A stretch of 46,624 nucleotides of DNA, taken from contig NZ_JAKXMK010000026.1 of assembly GCF_022524485.1 (NCBI RefSeq), positions 1 to 46,624 on the forward strand, read 5' to 3'. The DNA comes from Pseudonocardia alaniniphila (GTDB lineage: Bacteria > Actinomycetota > Actinomycetes > Mycobacteriales > Pseudonocardiaceae). Within the stretch, counting starts at the first letter, position 1. Every line of letters starts with the position of its first letter. The notes under the pieces are model-generated. The model searched no databases. It was not told where the DNA came from and was given only the letters and a program-made list of their open reading frames with translations. The position numbers and the translations under genes are program-made. Below are positions 36,067-44,797 of this stretch, in pieces.

Positions 36067-37997
36067 TGCTGTTCTCGTCACTGCAACTGGGGCCACTGAC
36101 CCTGCGCAACCGGATCGTCTTCTGCGCGCACCTCACCAATGCCGCCCGCGACGGACGCCCGACGGCCCGGCATGCCGCCTACTACGCGGCCCGGGCGGCC
36201 GGTGGAGCCGGGCTGGTCATCACCGAGGAACACTCCGTCCACCCGGCTGACCGGCCCTACGAGAAGCTGATCGACGGTGCCGATCCCGATGCGATCGCGG
36301 CCCACCGCGGGATCACCGAGGCGGTCCACGCGCACGGCGTGCCGGTGCTGGCGCAGCTGAACCACAACGGCGCCCAGTCCTGCGGCATGTACTCCCGGCT
36401 CCCCGTATGGGCGCCCTCGCCCGTGCCGGATCCGATGTTCCGCGAGGTTCCGAAGGCCGTCACCGCCGGGGAGATCCAGGAGCTGGTCGCCGGGTACGCG
36501 CTCACCGCCGGACACTGCGTCGCCGGCGGCTACGACGGCGTGGAGCTGCAGTGCTCGCAGGCGTCGATCCTGCGGCAGTTCCTCTCGCCGCTCACGAACC
36601 TGCGCACCGATCGGTACGGCGGTCAGCTGGTCAACCGGGTGCGGATCGTCCGCGAGGTCGCCGCCGCCGTGCGCGAGGTGATCGGCCCGGATCGGGTGCT
36701 CGGGGTCCGTCTCTGCGGTGACGAGGGCATCCGCAGTGGCACCTCGGTCGCCGATGCGGTGGGGACCGCCCGGTTGCTCGATCACGACGGGGTGATCGAC
36801 TACGTCAACACCTCGGTGGGGGTCGCGACGGCGACACTGCACCTGGTCGAGCCTCCGATGGGTGTGCCGGCGGGCTACGCGCAGGCCGTCCCGTCCGCGA
36901 TCCGGGCGGCGGTGTCGCTGCCGGTGATCGGTGTCGGCCGATTCACCGACCCGGCACAGGCCGAACGCGCGATCCGGGCCGGGGAGTGCGACCTCGTCGG
37001 CGTGGTCCGCGGGCAGATCGCCGACCCGGGTTTCGCAGGCCGCGCCCGCGCATCCCGCCGGATCCGCAGCTGCACGGGGTGCAACCAGGAGTGCGCGGGG
37101 CGGGTCGGGCTGAACATGCGGCTCGGATGCGCGGTCAACCCGCGCGCGGGCCGTGAGGGGGTTCCCCTCTCGGCGCCTGTGCGGCCGAAGCGGCGGGTGC
37201 TCGTGGTCGGTGGCGGGCCGGCGGGTCTGCAAGCCGCGGCGACGGCGGCCGGGCGCGGGCACCGGGTGGTGCTGTGCGAGCGCCTGCCCTGGACCGGCGG
37301 TCAGGTGGCCGAAGCTGCCTCGGCACCGGGCAGACAGGAGTTCGGAGTGGCGGTGCAGGACCTGCTCACCGAATGCCTGCAGATGGGAGTCGATGTGCGC
37401 ACCGGCACAGAGGTTGACCTGGCCGCGATCAAGCAGCACGAGCCCGACGTCGTCGTGCTCGCCACCGGCGCCCGGCCGGCGCTTCCGGAGTGGGCCCGTG
37501 GGCTCGACCGCGTCGTCGACGTCCGCGACGTCCTCCGCGGCGCCGCCGAGCCGTCCGGCACCGTCCTGGTCTACGACGAGCTGGGGTTTCATCACGGCAC
37601 GTCGGTGGCCGAGTTGCTGGCCGCGCGTGGCTGCGTCGTGGAGATCATGACGCCCGGCATGGTCGTCGGGCAGGATCTCGGGCTCACCCTCGACATGCCC
37701 GGATTCCACCGCCGGGCGCGCGTGGCGGGCATCGCGCTCTCCACCGACAGGACGGTTCTCGGCGCCGCGTCGGCCGCGTCCGGCGTCCGGTTGACCGTGC
37801 TGCACCATCCCGTCGGCGCCGTCTCCGAGACGGTGTGCGACTGGGTGGTCTGCGCCGTGCCGCCGGTGCCGGAGAACGAGCTCTGGACGGCGCTGCGCAG
37901 CCATGATGTGCCCGTGCACCGGATCGGCGACTGCGTGGCTCCGCGCCGGGTGCACGCCGCCGTCCTCGACGGCCACCGGGTGGGGGTCGCGCTGTGA
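36063..37997 (+). CDS. Mycofactocin-associated FadH/OYE-family oxidoreductase, second copy
   Basis: A 644-residue paralogue of the upstream protein, starting at GTG 36063 (or ATG 36066) within its stop. The FMN barrel begins LQLGPLTLRNRIVFCAHLTN. The iron-sulfur site is complete: Cys337, 340, 344 and 356 (C-x2-C-x3-C-x11-C) in RSCTGCNQECAGRVG and LGCAVNPRAG. The Rossmann motif is LVVGGGPAGLQAAATAAGRGH. It therefore looks like a full FMN/4Fe-4S/FAD reductase. It shares the operon with mftC and mftE, and the pair occupies the place where mftD normally lies. A part in cofactor maturation or in recycling mycofactocin is inferred from position. Confidence 0.88.
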   Translation: MMLFSSLQLGPLTLRNRIVFCAHLTNAARDGRPTARHAAYYAARAAGGAGLVITEEHSVHPADRPYEKLIDGADPDAIAAHRGITEAVHAHGVPVLAQLNHNGAQSCGMYSRLPVWAPSPVPDPMFREVPKAVTAGEIQELVAGYALTAGHCVAGGYDGVELQCSQASILRQFLSPLTNLRTDRYGGQLVNRVRIVREVAAAVREVIGPDRVLGVRLCGDEGIRSGTSVADAVGTARLLDHDGVIDYVNTSVGVATATLHLVEPPMGVPAGYAQAVPSAIRAAVSLPVIGVGRFTDPAQAERAIRAGECDLVGVVRGQIADPGFAGRARASRRIRSCTGCNQECAGRVGLNMRLGCAVNPRAGREGVPLSAPVRPKRRVLVVGGGPAGLQAAATAAGRGHRVVLCERLPWTGGQVAEAASAPGRQEFGVAVQDLLTECLQMGVDVRTGTEVDLAAIKQHEPDVVVLATGARPALPEWARGLDRVVDVRDVLRGAAEPSGTVLVYDELGFHHGTSVAELLAARGCVVEIMTPGMVVGQDLGLTLDMPGFHRRARVAGIALSTDRTVLGAASAASGVRLTVLHHPVGAVSETVCDWVVCAVPPVPENELWTALRSHDVPVHRIGDCVAPRRVHAAVLDGHRVGVAL

Positions 37998-38695
37998 ACG
38001 TCCGGCTCGGTGAACGCACGTGGAGCGAACTGGCGCCGGAGGCGAAGCCCACCGTGCTCGTGCCGGTGGGATCGCTGGAGCAACACGGTCCCCACCTGCC
38101 GCTGGACACCGACGCGCGGATAGCGACCGCAGTCGCCCACCGGGCTGCGGACGCCGACCCGTCGCTGCTGGTCGCTCCCGCGGTGGCCTACGGCGCGTCG
38201 GGCGAGCACGAGGGCTTTCCGGGCACGCTGTCGATCGGGCACGAGGCGCTGAACGCGGTGCTCGTCGAGCTGGGCCGATCGGCAGGCCGCTGGGTGCGGC
38301 GGCTGGTCTTCGTCAACGGGCACGGCGGCAACTTCCCGACCGTGTCCGAGGCCGTTCTCCTCCTGCGGGACGAGGGCCGAGACATGGCGTGGTTCGGCTG
38401 CGGCGTGCCAGGCGGGGACGCGCACGCCGGGCGCACCGAGACGTCGATCCTGCTCGCGCTGGAGCCCACGCTCGTGCGGGAGGACCTGGCGGAGGCAGGC
38501 AACACGGCGCCGCTTGCCAAGCTGCTCCCGACCCTGCGCCGCGACGGGATCGCAGCCGCCAGCCCGAACGGGGTGCTCGGCGACCCGGCAGGCGCATCCC
38601 GGGAAGAGGGCGAGCGTCTCCTCGCCGGGATGGGCACGTCGCTTCTGGAGGCCCTCTCCCGCTGGACTCCCGACCGCCGAGGGCGCCTGGCGTGA
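37994..38695 (+). CDS. mftE: Mycofactocin precursor peptide peptidase MftE
   Basis: A 233-residue creatininase-family metallopeptidase from GTG 37994, overlapping the upstream stop by four bases. The metal and active-site stretches are VPVGSLEQHGPHLPLDTDAR, YGASGEHEGFPGTLSIG and FVNGHGGNFPT. MftE hydrolyses the MftC-modified MftA and releases AHDP, the modified Val-Tyr dipeptide. The length and motifs match mycobacterial MftE. It is the last gene of the forward run that began with mftA; the next gene is on the opposite strand. Confidence 0.95.
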   Translation: MNVRLGERTWSELAPEAKPTVLVPVGSLEQHGPHLPLDTDARIATAVAHRAADADPSLLVAPAVAYGASGEHEGFPGTLSIGHEALNAVLVELGRSAGRWVRRLVFVNGHGGNFPTVSEAVLLLRDEGRDMAWFGCGVPGGDAHAGRTETSILLALEPTLVREDLAEAGNTAPLAKLLPTLRRDGIAAASPNGVLGDPAGASREEGERLLAGMGTSLLEALSRWTPDRRGRLA

Positions 38696-38708
38696 GCGGG
38701 CTCCTGGG

Positions 38709-39854
38709 TCAGGAGGCGCGGGCCACCAGGAGCGGGACGAGCTGTTCCTCCACCGACAGTGAGCCGTGCTGGCCAGGCAGCCGGGAGATCACCGGCTCGG
38801 CGACCGACCTGGTCACGGCCGCTGTGCCCCGCGCCGCGGCGACGACGTCACCGATGCGGCCGCGCAGCTGTGGCACGACCTGACCGAACCAGCCTTCCGC
38901 CACGGCCTGGTCGCCCGGCACCACCCAGGCGTCGTCCCCCAGCACCGAGCGCCAGGTGGCCAGCACGTCCTCCAGCGCCCCGGGCCGGACGTAGACGTGC
39001 CGCGAGCGCGCGTCGCCGCCGAGCAGCAGCACACCCTCCTGCAGTACGGGGTCGGTGTCGGCGTCGAAGATCCGGTCGACGGCGACCATGCCGTGATCGC
39101 CGGTCACCACGAGCGCGGCGTCGCTCGGCAGGTGCTCGGCGATCAGCGCGACCAACCGGTCGACCTCGCTGAGCTGCAGCCGCCATGCCAACGTGCCCGG
39201 CCCGTGCAGGTGCCCGAGGAGGTCGAGGTCGGCGTGGTAGCCATAGCAGAGCCGCCTGCCCGCTCCGGTGAGCCCGGCGATGATCTCGGCGGCGAGGTCG
39301 CCGAGTGCGTAGGTGCCCCGGAAGTCGCCGCCCCGCAACGCTGCCCGGGTGAGTCCGGATCCGCCGAACTCCTGTTTCGAGACGACCGTGACGGCGACGC
39401 CGGCGGCTGCCGCGCGCTCCAGCGCGGTCGGAGCCGCCTGCACCTGCTCCGGTGGGAGCAGTTCGCGCATGTCGATCGCGCCGTCCGCGCCTTGGCTCGT
39501 CCAGCGGAGCGTGTCGAGCAGTTCGCCGCCGTCGGCGCGGAAGGAGATGCCGACCATTCCGTGGGCCCCCGGCGGCAGCCCCGTGCCGAGCGAGGTGAGG
39601 CTGATCGACGTGCTCGACGGGAAACCGACGGTGAGCGGTCCCGAGTCGGGCAGGCTCGCGAGGAACGGTGCGTCGGCCGCGTGTTCGCGCAGCAACTCGG
39701 TGCCCAGGCCGTCGACGAGCAGCAGGGCCGCTGCTCGGACCGGCTCGAACGCCAGCGCCGGAGGTCCACCCGGCACTCCGAGGGCCGAGAGGATGGCCGG
39801 AAGCACCTCCGCGAGCGAACGGTGGCCGTAGTCGGGCAGGACCGGGACGTTCAT
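38709..39854 (-). CDS. Alkaline-phosphatase-superfamily phosphodiesterase / nucleotide pyrophosphatase
   Basis: A 381-residue protein from ATG 39854. The metal-site residues of type I phosphodiesterase/nucleotide pyrophosphatases are visible: AALLLVDGLG, the nucleophile region FPSSTSISLTSLGTG, YGYHADLDLLGHLHG, VVTGDHGM and LPGQHGS. There is no signal peptide, so it should act in the cytoplasm on a small phosphodiester or nucleotide sugar. It lies between mftE and mftF on the opposite strand and breaks the operon. Orthologous genes occur elsewhere in actinobacteria without mft genes, so a link to mycofactocin is not assumed. Confidence 0.88.
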   Translation of the reverse strand: MNVPVLPDYGHRSLAEVLPAILSALGVPGGPPALAFEPVRAAALLLVDGLGTELLREHAADAPFLASLPDSGPLTVGFPSSTSISLTSLGTGLPPGAHGMVGISFRADGGELLDTLRWTSQGADGAIDMRELLPPEQVQAAPTALERAAAAGVAVTVVSKQEFGGSGLTRAALRGGDFRGTYALGDLAAEIIAGLTGAGRRLCYGYHADLDLLGHLHGPGTLAWRLQLSEVDRLVALIAEHLPSDAALVVTGDHGMVAVDRIFDADTDPVLQEGVLLLGGDARSRHVYVRPGALEDVLATWRSVLGDDAWVVPGDQAVAEGWFGQVVPQLRGRIGDVVAAARGTAAVTRSVAEPVISRLPGQHGSLSVEEQLVPLLVARAS

Positions 39855-40002
39855 CGGTGCCAGCCTGCCACCAGGGCCGCCGCTGTGTCGCGAACGGTGA
39901 GATGGCTCTCCGGATGATGATGTCGCTCCGGGCCGGAGAGCCCTACGGTGACGGGGTGCTCGACGTCGGCGTGGCAGGAGTTTCCGGCCGGCGGAGGCCT
40001 GC

Positions 40003-41526
40003 GTGACGGCCACGGGTCCGGCGGAGAGTGCGCTACCGCTCGGGTTCGGGGTGGCGCTCGACCGCCGGGTCCGCGCCCTCGACGACGGCGCGGTGCTGAT
40101 CGGTGGTGCACCGCCCCGGCTGCTGCGCCTCTCCGACGCCGGAAGGCGCCTGCTCGCGCACGGGCGGTGCACGGTGACGGGCCAGGAGTCGGGCGCTCTC
40201 GTCCGCAGACTGCTCGACGCGGGGATCGCGCACCCGGTGGCCGAGCCGGCGTCCGCCGTGCCGGCCGTGGCCGAGGTGACGGTCGTGGTGCCCGTGCGGG
40301 ACCGGGCGCCCGAACTGGCGCGCCTGCTCGCCGCGCTTCCGGACGGGCTGGGCGGCCTGGTGGTGGTGGACGACGGATCGACGGACGAGGGCGCGGTCCG
40401 GGCCGTGGCCGAGGCGGGCGGCGCCACCGTCCTGCGGCATCCGTCGGCCCGCGGCCCGGCTGCCGCGCGGAACGCGGGCCTCGCGGTCGCGACGACCCCG
40501 CTCGTCGCCTTCCTCGACTCGGATGTGGTGCCCCGGCCCGGCTGGCTGCAGCCGCTCCTCGCGTCTTTCGCCGATCCCGCGGTCGGCCTCGCTGCGCCGC
40601 GGATCGTCGCGCTGCCCCCGGCCGAGCCGCTGCCGCCGATCGGCGGGTTGCTGGCCGCGTACGAGGCCGTGCGGTCCTCGTTGGACCTCGGACCCGACCC
40701 TGCGCTGGTCGTGCCGCGCTCGCGGGTGGCGTACGTGCCGAGCGCAGCCATGCTCGTGCGTCGCAGCGCGGTCGGCTCCGGATTCGACGAGCGGATGCAG
40801 GTGGCCGAGGACGTCGACCTGGTGCTGCGCCTGCACGAGGCGGGCTGGCGGCTGCGCTACGAGCCGAGCGCCCGCGTCGCACACGATCACCGGACGACCT
40901 TCGGCGCGTGGTGGCTGCGCAAGGCGTACTACGGCACCGGGGCCGCGCCCCTCGCGATGCGGCACCGCGGTTCGGTGCCGCCGATGGTGCTGAGTCCGTT
41001 GTCGGCCGCTGTCGGAGCGTTGACGCTGGTCGGAACCGCGCGGGCGGCGGCAGCAGCGGTGGTGGTGAGCGCGGTCGCTGCCGAGCGGCTCTCGCGGAAG
41101 CTGCCGGTTCGCCGGCCCCGCCGGGCCGCGGCGCGTCTCGTGGCAGCGGGAGCGGTGGGCGCTGTCGCGCAGACGGCCGACGCCGTGACGCGCCACTACT
41201 GGCCGGTGTCGCTCGCGGCATGCCTGCTGTCTCGCCGAGCGCGCCGCACGGTGCTGGCCGTCGCGGTGACCGAGGGCGTCGTGGACTGGTGGCGCCACCG
41301 CGAGCGCGACCCCGAGGCCCGGCCGGGTCTGCTCGGGCACCTGCTTGCCCACCGGCTCGACGATCTCGCCTACGGCTCGGGTCTGTGGTGGGGTGCACTG
41401 CGCCACCACACTGTGGAACCGCTGCGACCGGTCGGAACCGGGATCGCAACGGACCGGGCGTCGGCGATTCGACGTGCCCCGGAGGCGGCCGTCCGTCAGG
41501 GCTACTCCGAAAGGGTGATTGGCTGA
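40003..41526 (+). CDS. mftF: Mycofactocin glycosyltransferase MftF
   Basis: A 507-residue family 2 glycosyltransferase from GTG 40003, five bases after GGAGG. The first ~85 residues form the MftF-specific N-terminal part (LPLGFGVALDRRVRALDDGAVLIGG). The GT2 domain follows: VTVVVPVRDR, VVVDDGSTD, the metal-binding FLDSDVVP, and AEDVDLVLRLHEAGW. Hydrophobic segments near 330-420 suggest membrane association. In mycobacteria MftF adds a beta-1,4-glucan chain to mycofactocin. The terminator at 41534 suggests transcription ends here. Confidence 0.95.
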   Translation: MTATGPAESALPLGFGVALDRRVRALDDGAVLIGGAPPRLLRLSDAGRRLLAHGRCTVTGQESGALVRRLLDAGIAHPVAEPASAVPAVAEVTVVVPVRDRAPELARLLAALPDGLGGLVVVDDGSTDEGAVRAVAEAGGATVLRHPSARGPAAARNAGLAVATTPLVAFLDSDVVPRPGWLQPLLASFADPAVGLAAPRIVALPPAEPLPPIGGLLAAYEAVRSSLDLGPDPALVVPRSRVAYVPSAAMLVRRSAVGSGFDERMQVAEDVDLVLRLHEAGWRLRYEPSARVAHDHRTTFGAWWLRKAYYGTGAAPLAMRHRGSVPPMVLSPLSAAVGALTLVGTARAAAAAVVVSAVAAERLSRKLPVRRPRRAAARLVAAGAVGAVAQTADAVTRHYWPVSLAACLLSRRARRTVLAVAVTEGVVDWWRHRERDPEARPGLLGHLLAHRLDDLAYGSGLWWGALRHHTVEPLRPVGTGIATDRASAIRRAPEAAVRQGYSERVIG

Positions 41527-41533
41527 CCTGTTT

Positions 41534-41553
41534 GGATCCGCTCTTGCGGATCC
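41534..41553 (+). terminator. Short terminator hairpin after mftF
   Basis: GGATCCGC-TCTT-GCGGATCC, eight perfect pairs with a four-base loop, eight bases after the mftF stop and followed by a T/C-rich stretch. The rest of the 41554-41799 spacer should contain the coxS promoter. It also holds GGTATACC (41630-41637) and a CGGTGC/GCACCG repeat (41637-41662), neither assignable. Confidence 0.55.
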
Positions 41554-41799
41554 GAGTGCTGATTCTTTCCGCTTTCGCGGTGGCGTTGCACGAGTGCCCT
41601 GAAGTTCGCCCCGTGGTCACCCAGGGGTAGGTATACCGGTGCGAAGGGGATCGGTTGCACCGTCGGATCAACAGCGGTGTGATGTGCTCGCCGCCACAAC
41701 GGGGTGGCGGCCCGGATGGTGGTGCGACCACCTCGGCCGGCCCTCCGGAACACATGCTGGCGCGATACGACACCGTGGTCGCGGTTGAGGAGAAGACTC

Positions 41800-42318
41800 A
41801 TGGCACAGGTCCGGGTCACCGTCGACGGCGTCCAGTACGCCGACGACGTCGAGCCCCGCACATTACTGGTTCATTACCTGAGGGAGCGCCTCGGCAAGAC
41901 CGGCACGCTCGTCGGTTGCGACACCAGCAACTGCGGTGCCTGCACCGTCCACCTGAACGGGCAGAGCGTGAAGTCCTGCTCCGTACTGGCTGTTCAGGCC
42001 GACGGCGCCGAGGTCACGACGATCGAAGGAATCGCGCGTGACGGCAAGCTGCACCCCGTGCAGGAGGCCTTCAACGAGTGTCACGCGCTGCAGTGCGGCT
42101 TCTGTACTCCGGGCATGATCATGCAGTCGATCGACCTGCTCGGAGACAACCCCGACCCCAACGAGCGCGAGGTCCGGGAGGGCATCGAGGGCAACCTCTG
42201 CCGCTGCACCGGATACCAGAACATCGTCCGCGCGGTGCAGAGCGCCGCCGAGAAGATGAAGCCGGGCGTCCAGGCCGACGTGCAGTCGCCGGTGTCCGTG
42301 GCCGGAGGGGGCGACTAA
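41800..42318 (+). CDS. coxS: Molybdenum hydroxylase small subunit, two [2Fe-2S] clusters (CoxS, form II operon)
   Basis: A 172-residue iron-sulfur subunit from ATG 41800 behind GAGGAG. Cluster ligands are Cys40, 45, 48 and 60 (plant type) and Cys99, 102, 134 and 136 (LQCGFCTPGM and LCRCTGY). It carries electrons from the molybdenum site in CoxL to FAD in CoxM. The order coxS-coxL-coxM is the one described for form II carbon monoxide dehydrogenase-like operons. It lies 273 bases downstream of mftF on the same strand. Confidence 0.95.
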   Translation: MAQVRVTVDGVQYADDVEPRTLLVHYLRERLGKTGTLVGCDTSNCGACTVHLNGQSVKSCSVLAVQADGAEVTTIEGIARDGKLHPVQEAFNECHALQCGFCTPGMIMQSIDLLGDNPDPNEREVREGIEGNLCRCTGYQNIVRAVQSAAEKMKPGVQADVQSPVSVAGGGD

Positions 42319-42319
42319 A

Positions 42320-44797
42320 ATGACCGCGACCGCCGAACCCACCGTCGAGTTCGGAAAGGCCAGAACCCGCAAGGAAGACGCCCGTCTCATCACGGGCCGC
42401 AGCCGATACACCGACGCGATCACGCCGGCTGGCACGCTGCACATCTCAGTCGTCCGCTCGCCGCTGGCGCACGCCACGATCATGGGCGTCGACAAGACCG
42501 CAGCCGAGCAGGCCCCGGGTGTCGTGGGTGTCTACACGGCAGCGGACCTGGGCGTGGAGCAGGTCGGCCTGCCCTGCGCCTGGCCGATCACGCCGGACAT
42601 GAAGGCGCCTCAGCGACCTGTGCTCGCCACCGGCACCGTGCACTTTGCCGGTGAGGGCGTGGCCGTCGTCGTCGCCCGCAGTGCCGCAGAGGCCCGCGAC
42701 GCCGCCGACCTCGTCGATGTCGAGTACGAGCCGCTCGAGCCCGTGCTCGACATGGAGGCCGCGCTCGCCGAGGGGGCCACGCTCGTCCACCCCGGCCTGG
42801 GCACGAACGAGAACGCCACCTGGGTGTTCGACTCGGGCGAGGCCGGCACCGGTGGGAGCGTCGCCGACGCGATCTCGGCCGCGGAGGCCGACCCTGACCA
42901 GGTGGTCGTGCGCCGCCGGTTCATCCAGCAGCGCCTGATCCCGGCGTTCATGGAGCCGCGGTCGGCCGTGTGCGACCCGACGGGCGAGCAGCTCACCGTC
43001 TACGCCGCCACGCAGGTGCCGCACATCCTCCGGACGATGACCACGGTCACGCTGGGTGTGCCGGAGAGCAAGCTGCGGGTCATCGCCCCCGATGTGGGCG
43101 GCGGCTTCGGCGGCAAGATCGGCGTGCTGCCCGAGGAGATGCTCGTCGTCGTCCTCGCGCAGAAGCTCCACCGGCCGGTGAAGTGGACCGAGAGCCGCTC
43201 AGAGTCGATGCTCGCCGCCCACCACGGCCGCGACCAGATCCAGGACATCACGATCGCGGCCAAGAAGGACGGCACGGTCACCGGCCTGGACGTCAAGCTG
43301 CTGGCGGACATGGGTGCCTACCTCGGGCTCGTCACCCCGGGTGTGCCGATCCTCGGCGCGTTCATGTTCAACGCGATCTACAAGATCCCGGCCTACAAGT
43401 TCACGTGCACCAACGTCTTCACCACGAAGACGCTGACCGACGCGTACCGGGGCGCCGGGCGGCCGGAGGCCACGTTCGCCATCGAGCGGATCATGGACGA
43501 GCTCGCTGTCGAGCTCGGCCGCGACCCGTTGGAGCTGCGCGAGCAGAACTGGATCAAGCACGAGGAGTTCCCGTTCACCACGGTGTGCGGGCTCACCTAC
43601 GACTCGGGCAACTACGAGCAGGCCACGCAGCAGGCGATGGAGCTGTTCGACTACGCAGGCCTGCGTCGTGAGCAGGAGGAGCGGCGGCGCTCGGGCGACC
43701 CCGTGCAGCTCGGGATCGGCATCTCGACGTTCACCGAGATGTGTGGTCTCGCCCCTTCGCGGGTGCTGGGTTCGCTGTCCTACGGCGCGGGCGGTTGGGA
43801 GGCCGCCAGCATCCGGATGCTCGCCACCGGCAAGGTCGAGGTGATCACGGGCGCCTCGGCGCACGGCCAGGGCCACGAGACGGCGTTCAGCCAGATCGTC
43901 GCCGACCAGCTGGGCGTGCCGTTCGAGGACGTCGAGGTCCTGCACGGCGACACGCAGATCTCGCCCAAGGGTCTCGACACCTACGGCTCGCGCTCGCTGG
44001 TGGTCGGTGGCATCGCGATCGTGAAGGCCGCCGACAAGGTCATCGCGAAGGCCAAGAAGATCGCGGCGCATCTGCTCGAGGCGTCCGAGGACGACATCGA
44101 GTTCGCGAGCGGCAACTTCACCGTGCGCGGCACGGACAAGGGCAAGTCGATCCAGGAGATCGCGTTCGCCGCGTTCGCGGCGCACGACTACCCGGAGGAC
44201 ATGGAGCCCTCGCTCGACTCCGACGCCGTGTACGACCCGGAGAACTTCTCGTTCCCGCACGGCACGCACCTGGCGGCCATCGAGGTCGACACCGAGACCG
44301 GGCACGTCAACCTGCGCAAGTACGTCTGCGTGGACGACATCGGCAACGTGGTCAACCCGCTCATCGTCGAAGGCCAGGTGCACGGCGGTCTCGCCCAGGG
44401 CATCGCACAGGCCCTGTTCGAGGAGGCCAACTACGACGAGGAGGGCACGCTGGTCAACGGCACGTTCGTCGACTACACGCTTCCGTCGGCGGCCGATCTG
44501 CCGAGCTTCGACACCCGCGTGGTGAGCACGCCGTCCACGTCGAACCCGCTGGGCGTCAAGGGCGTCGGCGAGGCGGGCACCATCGCCTCGACGCCCGCGA
44601 TCGTCAACGGTGTGCTCGACGCGCTGCGCCCCCTCGGCGTCAGCGACATCGGGATGCCGTGCACGTCGCAGCGCGTGTGGCGGGCCATCCAGGGCGCAAA
44701 GGGGCGTTCCACTCAGGAGACCCCGGTCGACACCCACTCACCGGGTGCCGGTCTGGGCTCGATCGACCCGAACAATCCGCAGGGAGAGGTCCAGTGA
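42320..44797 (+). CDS. coxL: Molybdenum hydroxylase large subunit (CoxL form II / xanthine dehydrogenase family)
   Basis: An 825-residue molybdenum subunit. The substrate loop is AYRGAGR (375-381), the form II signature, not the AYRCSFR of CO-oxidising form I enzymes; the catalytic Glu751 is in VKGVGEAGTIAS. GGGFGGK and the MoCo contacts are present. The first copy in this window (763 residues) differs by extra segments, for example residues 165-195. Two bases separate it from coxS, and its stop overlaps coxM. The true substrate is not deducible; an aldehyde or aromatic N-heterocycle is as likely as CO. Confidence 0.93.
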   Translation: MTATAEPTVEFGKARTRKEDARLITGRSRYTDAITPAGTLHISVVRSPLAHATIMGVDKTAAEQAPGVVGVYTAADLGVEQVGLPCAWPITPDMKAPQRPVLATGTVHFAGEGVAVVVARSAAEARDAADLVDVEYEPLEPVLDMEAALAEGATLVHPGLGTNENATWVFDSGEAGTGGSVADAISAAEADPDQVVVRRRFIQQRLIPAFMEPRSAVCDPTGEQLTVYAATQVPHILRTMTTVTLGVPESKLRVIAPDVGGGFGGKIGVLPEEMLVVVLAQKLHRPVKWTESRSESMLAAHHGRDQIQDITIAAKKDGTVTGLDVKLLADMGAYLGLVTPGVPILGAFMFNAIYKIPAYKFTCTNVFTTKTLTDAYRGAGRPEATFAIERIMDELAVELGRDPLELREQNWIKHEEFPFTTVCGLTYDSGNYEQATQQAMELFDYAGLRREQEERRRSGDPVQLGIGISTFTEMCGLAPSRVLGSLSYGAGGWEAASIRMLATGKVEVITGASAHGQGHETAFSQIVADQLGVPFEDVEVLHGDTQISPKGLDTYGSRSLVVGGIAIVKAADKVIAKAKKIAAHLLEASEDDIEFASGNFTVRGTDKGKSIQEIAFAAFAAHDYPEDMEPSLDSDAVYDPENFSFPHGTHLAAIEVDTETGHVNLRKYVCVDDIGNVVNPLIVEGQVHGGLAQGIAQALFEEANYDEEGTLVNGTFVDYTLPSAADLPSFDTRVVSTPSTSNPLGVKGVGEAGTIASTPAIVNGVLDALRPLGVSDIGMPCTSQRVWRAIQGAKGRSTQETPVDTHSPGAGLGSIDPNNPQGEVQ

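Noticed and set aside
34084..37997. One of the two flavoproteins being MftD
   Set aside because: MftD belongs to the FMN-dependent alpha-hydroxy-acid oxidase family of about 400 residues. These proteins have an OYE barrel plus a Rossmann-type half and 640-660 residues.
42320..44797. True (form I) carbon monoxide dehydrogenase
   Set aside because: The active-site loop is AYRGAGR; the Cys-containing AYRCSFR of CO-oxidising CoxL is missing. The same holds for the large subunit at 18869-21160.
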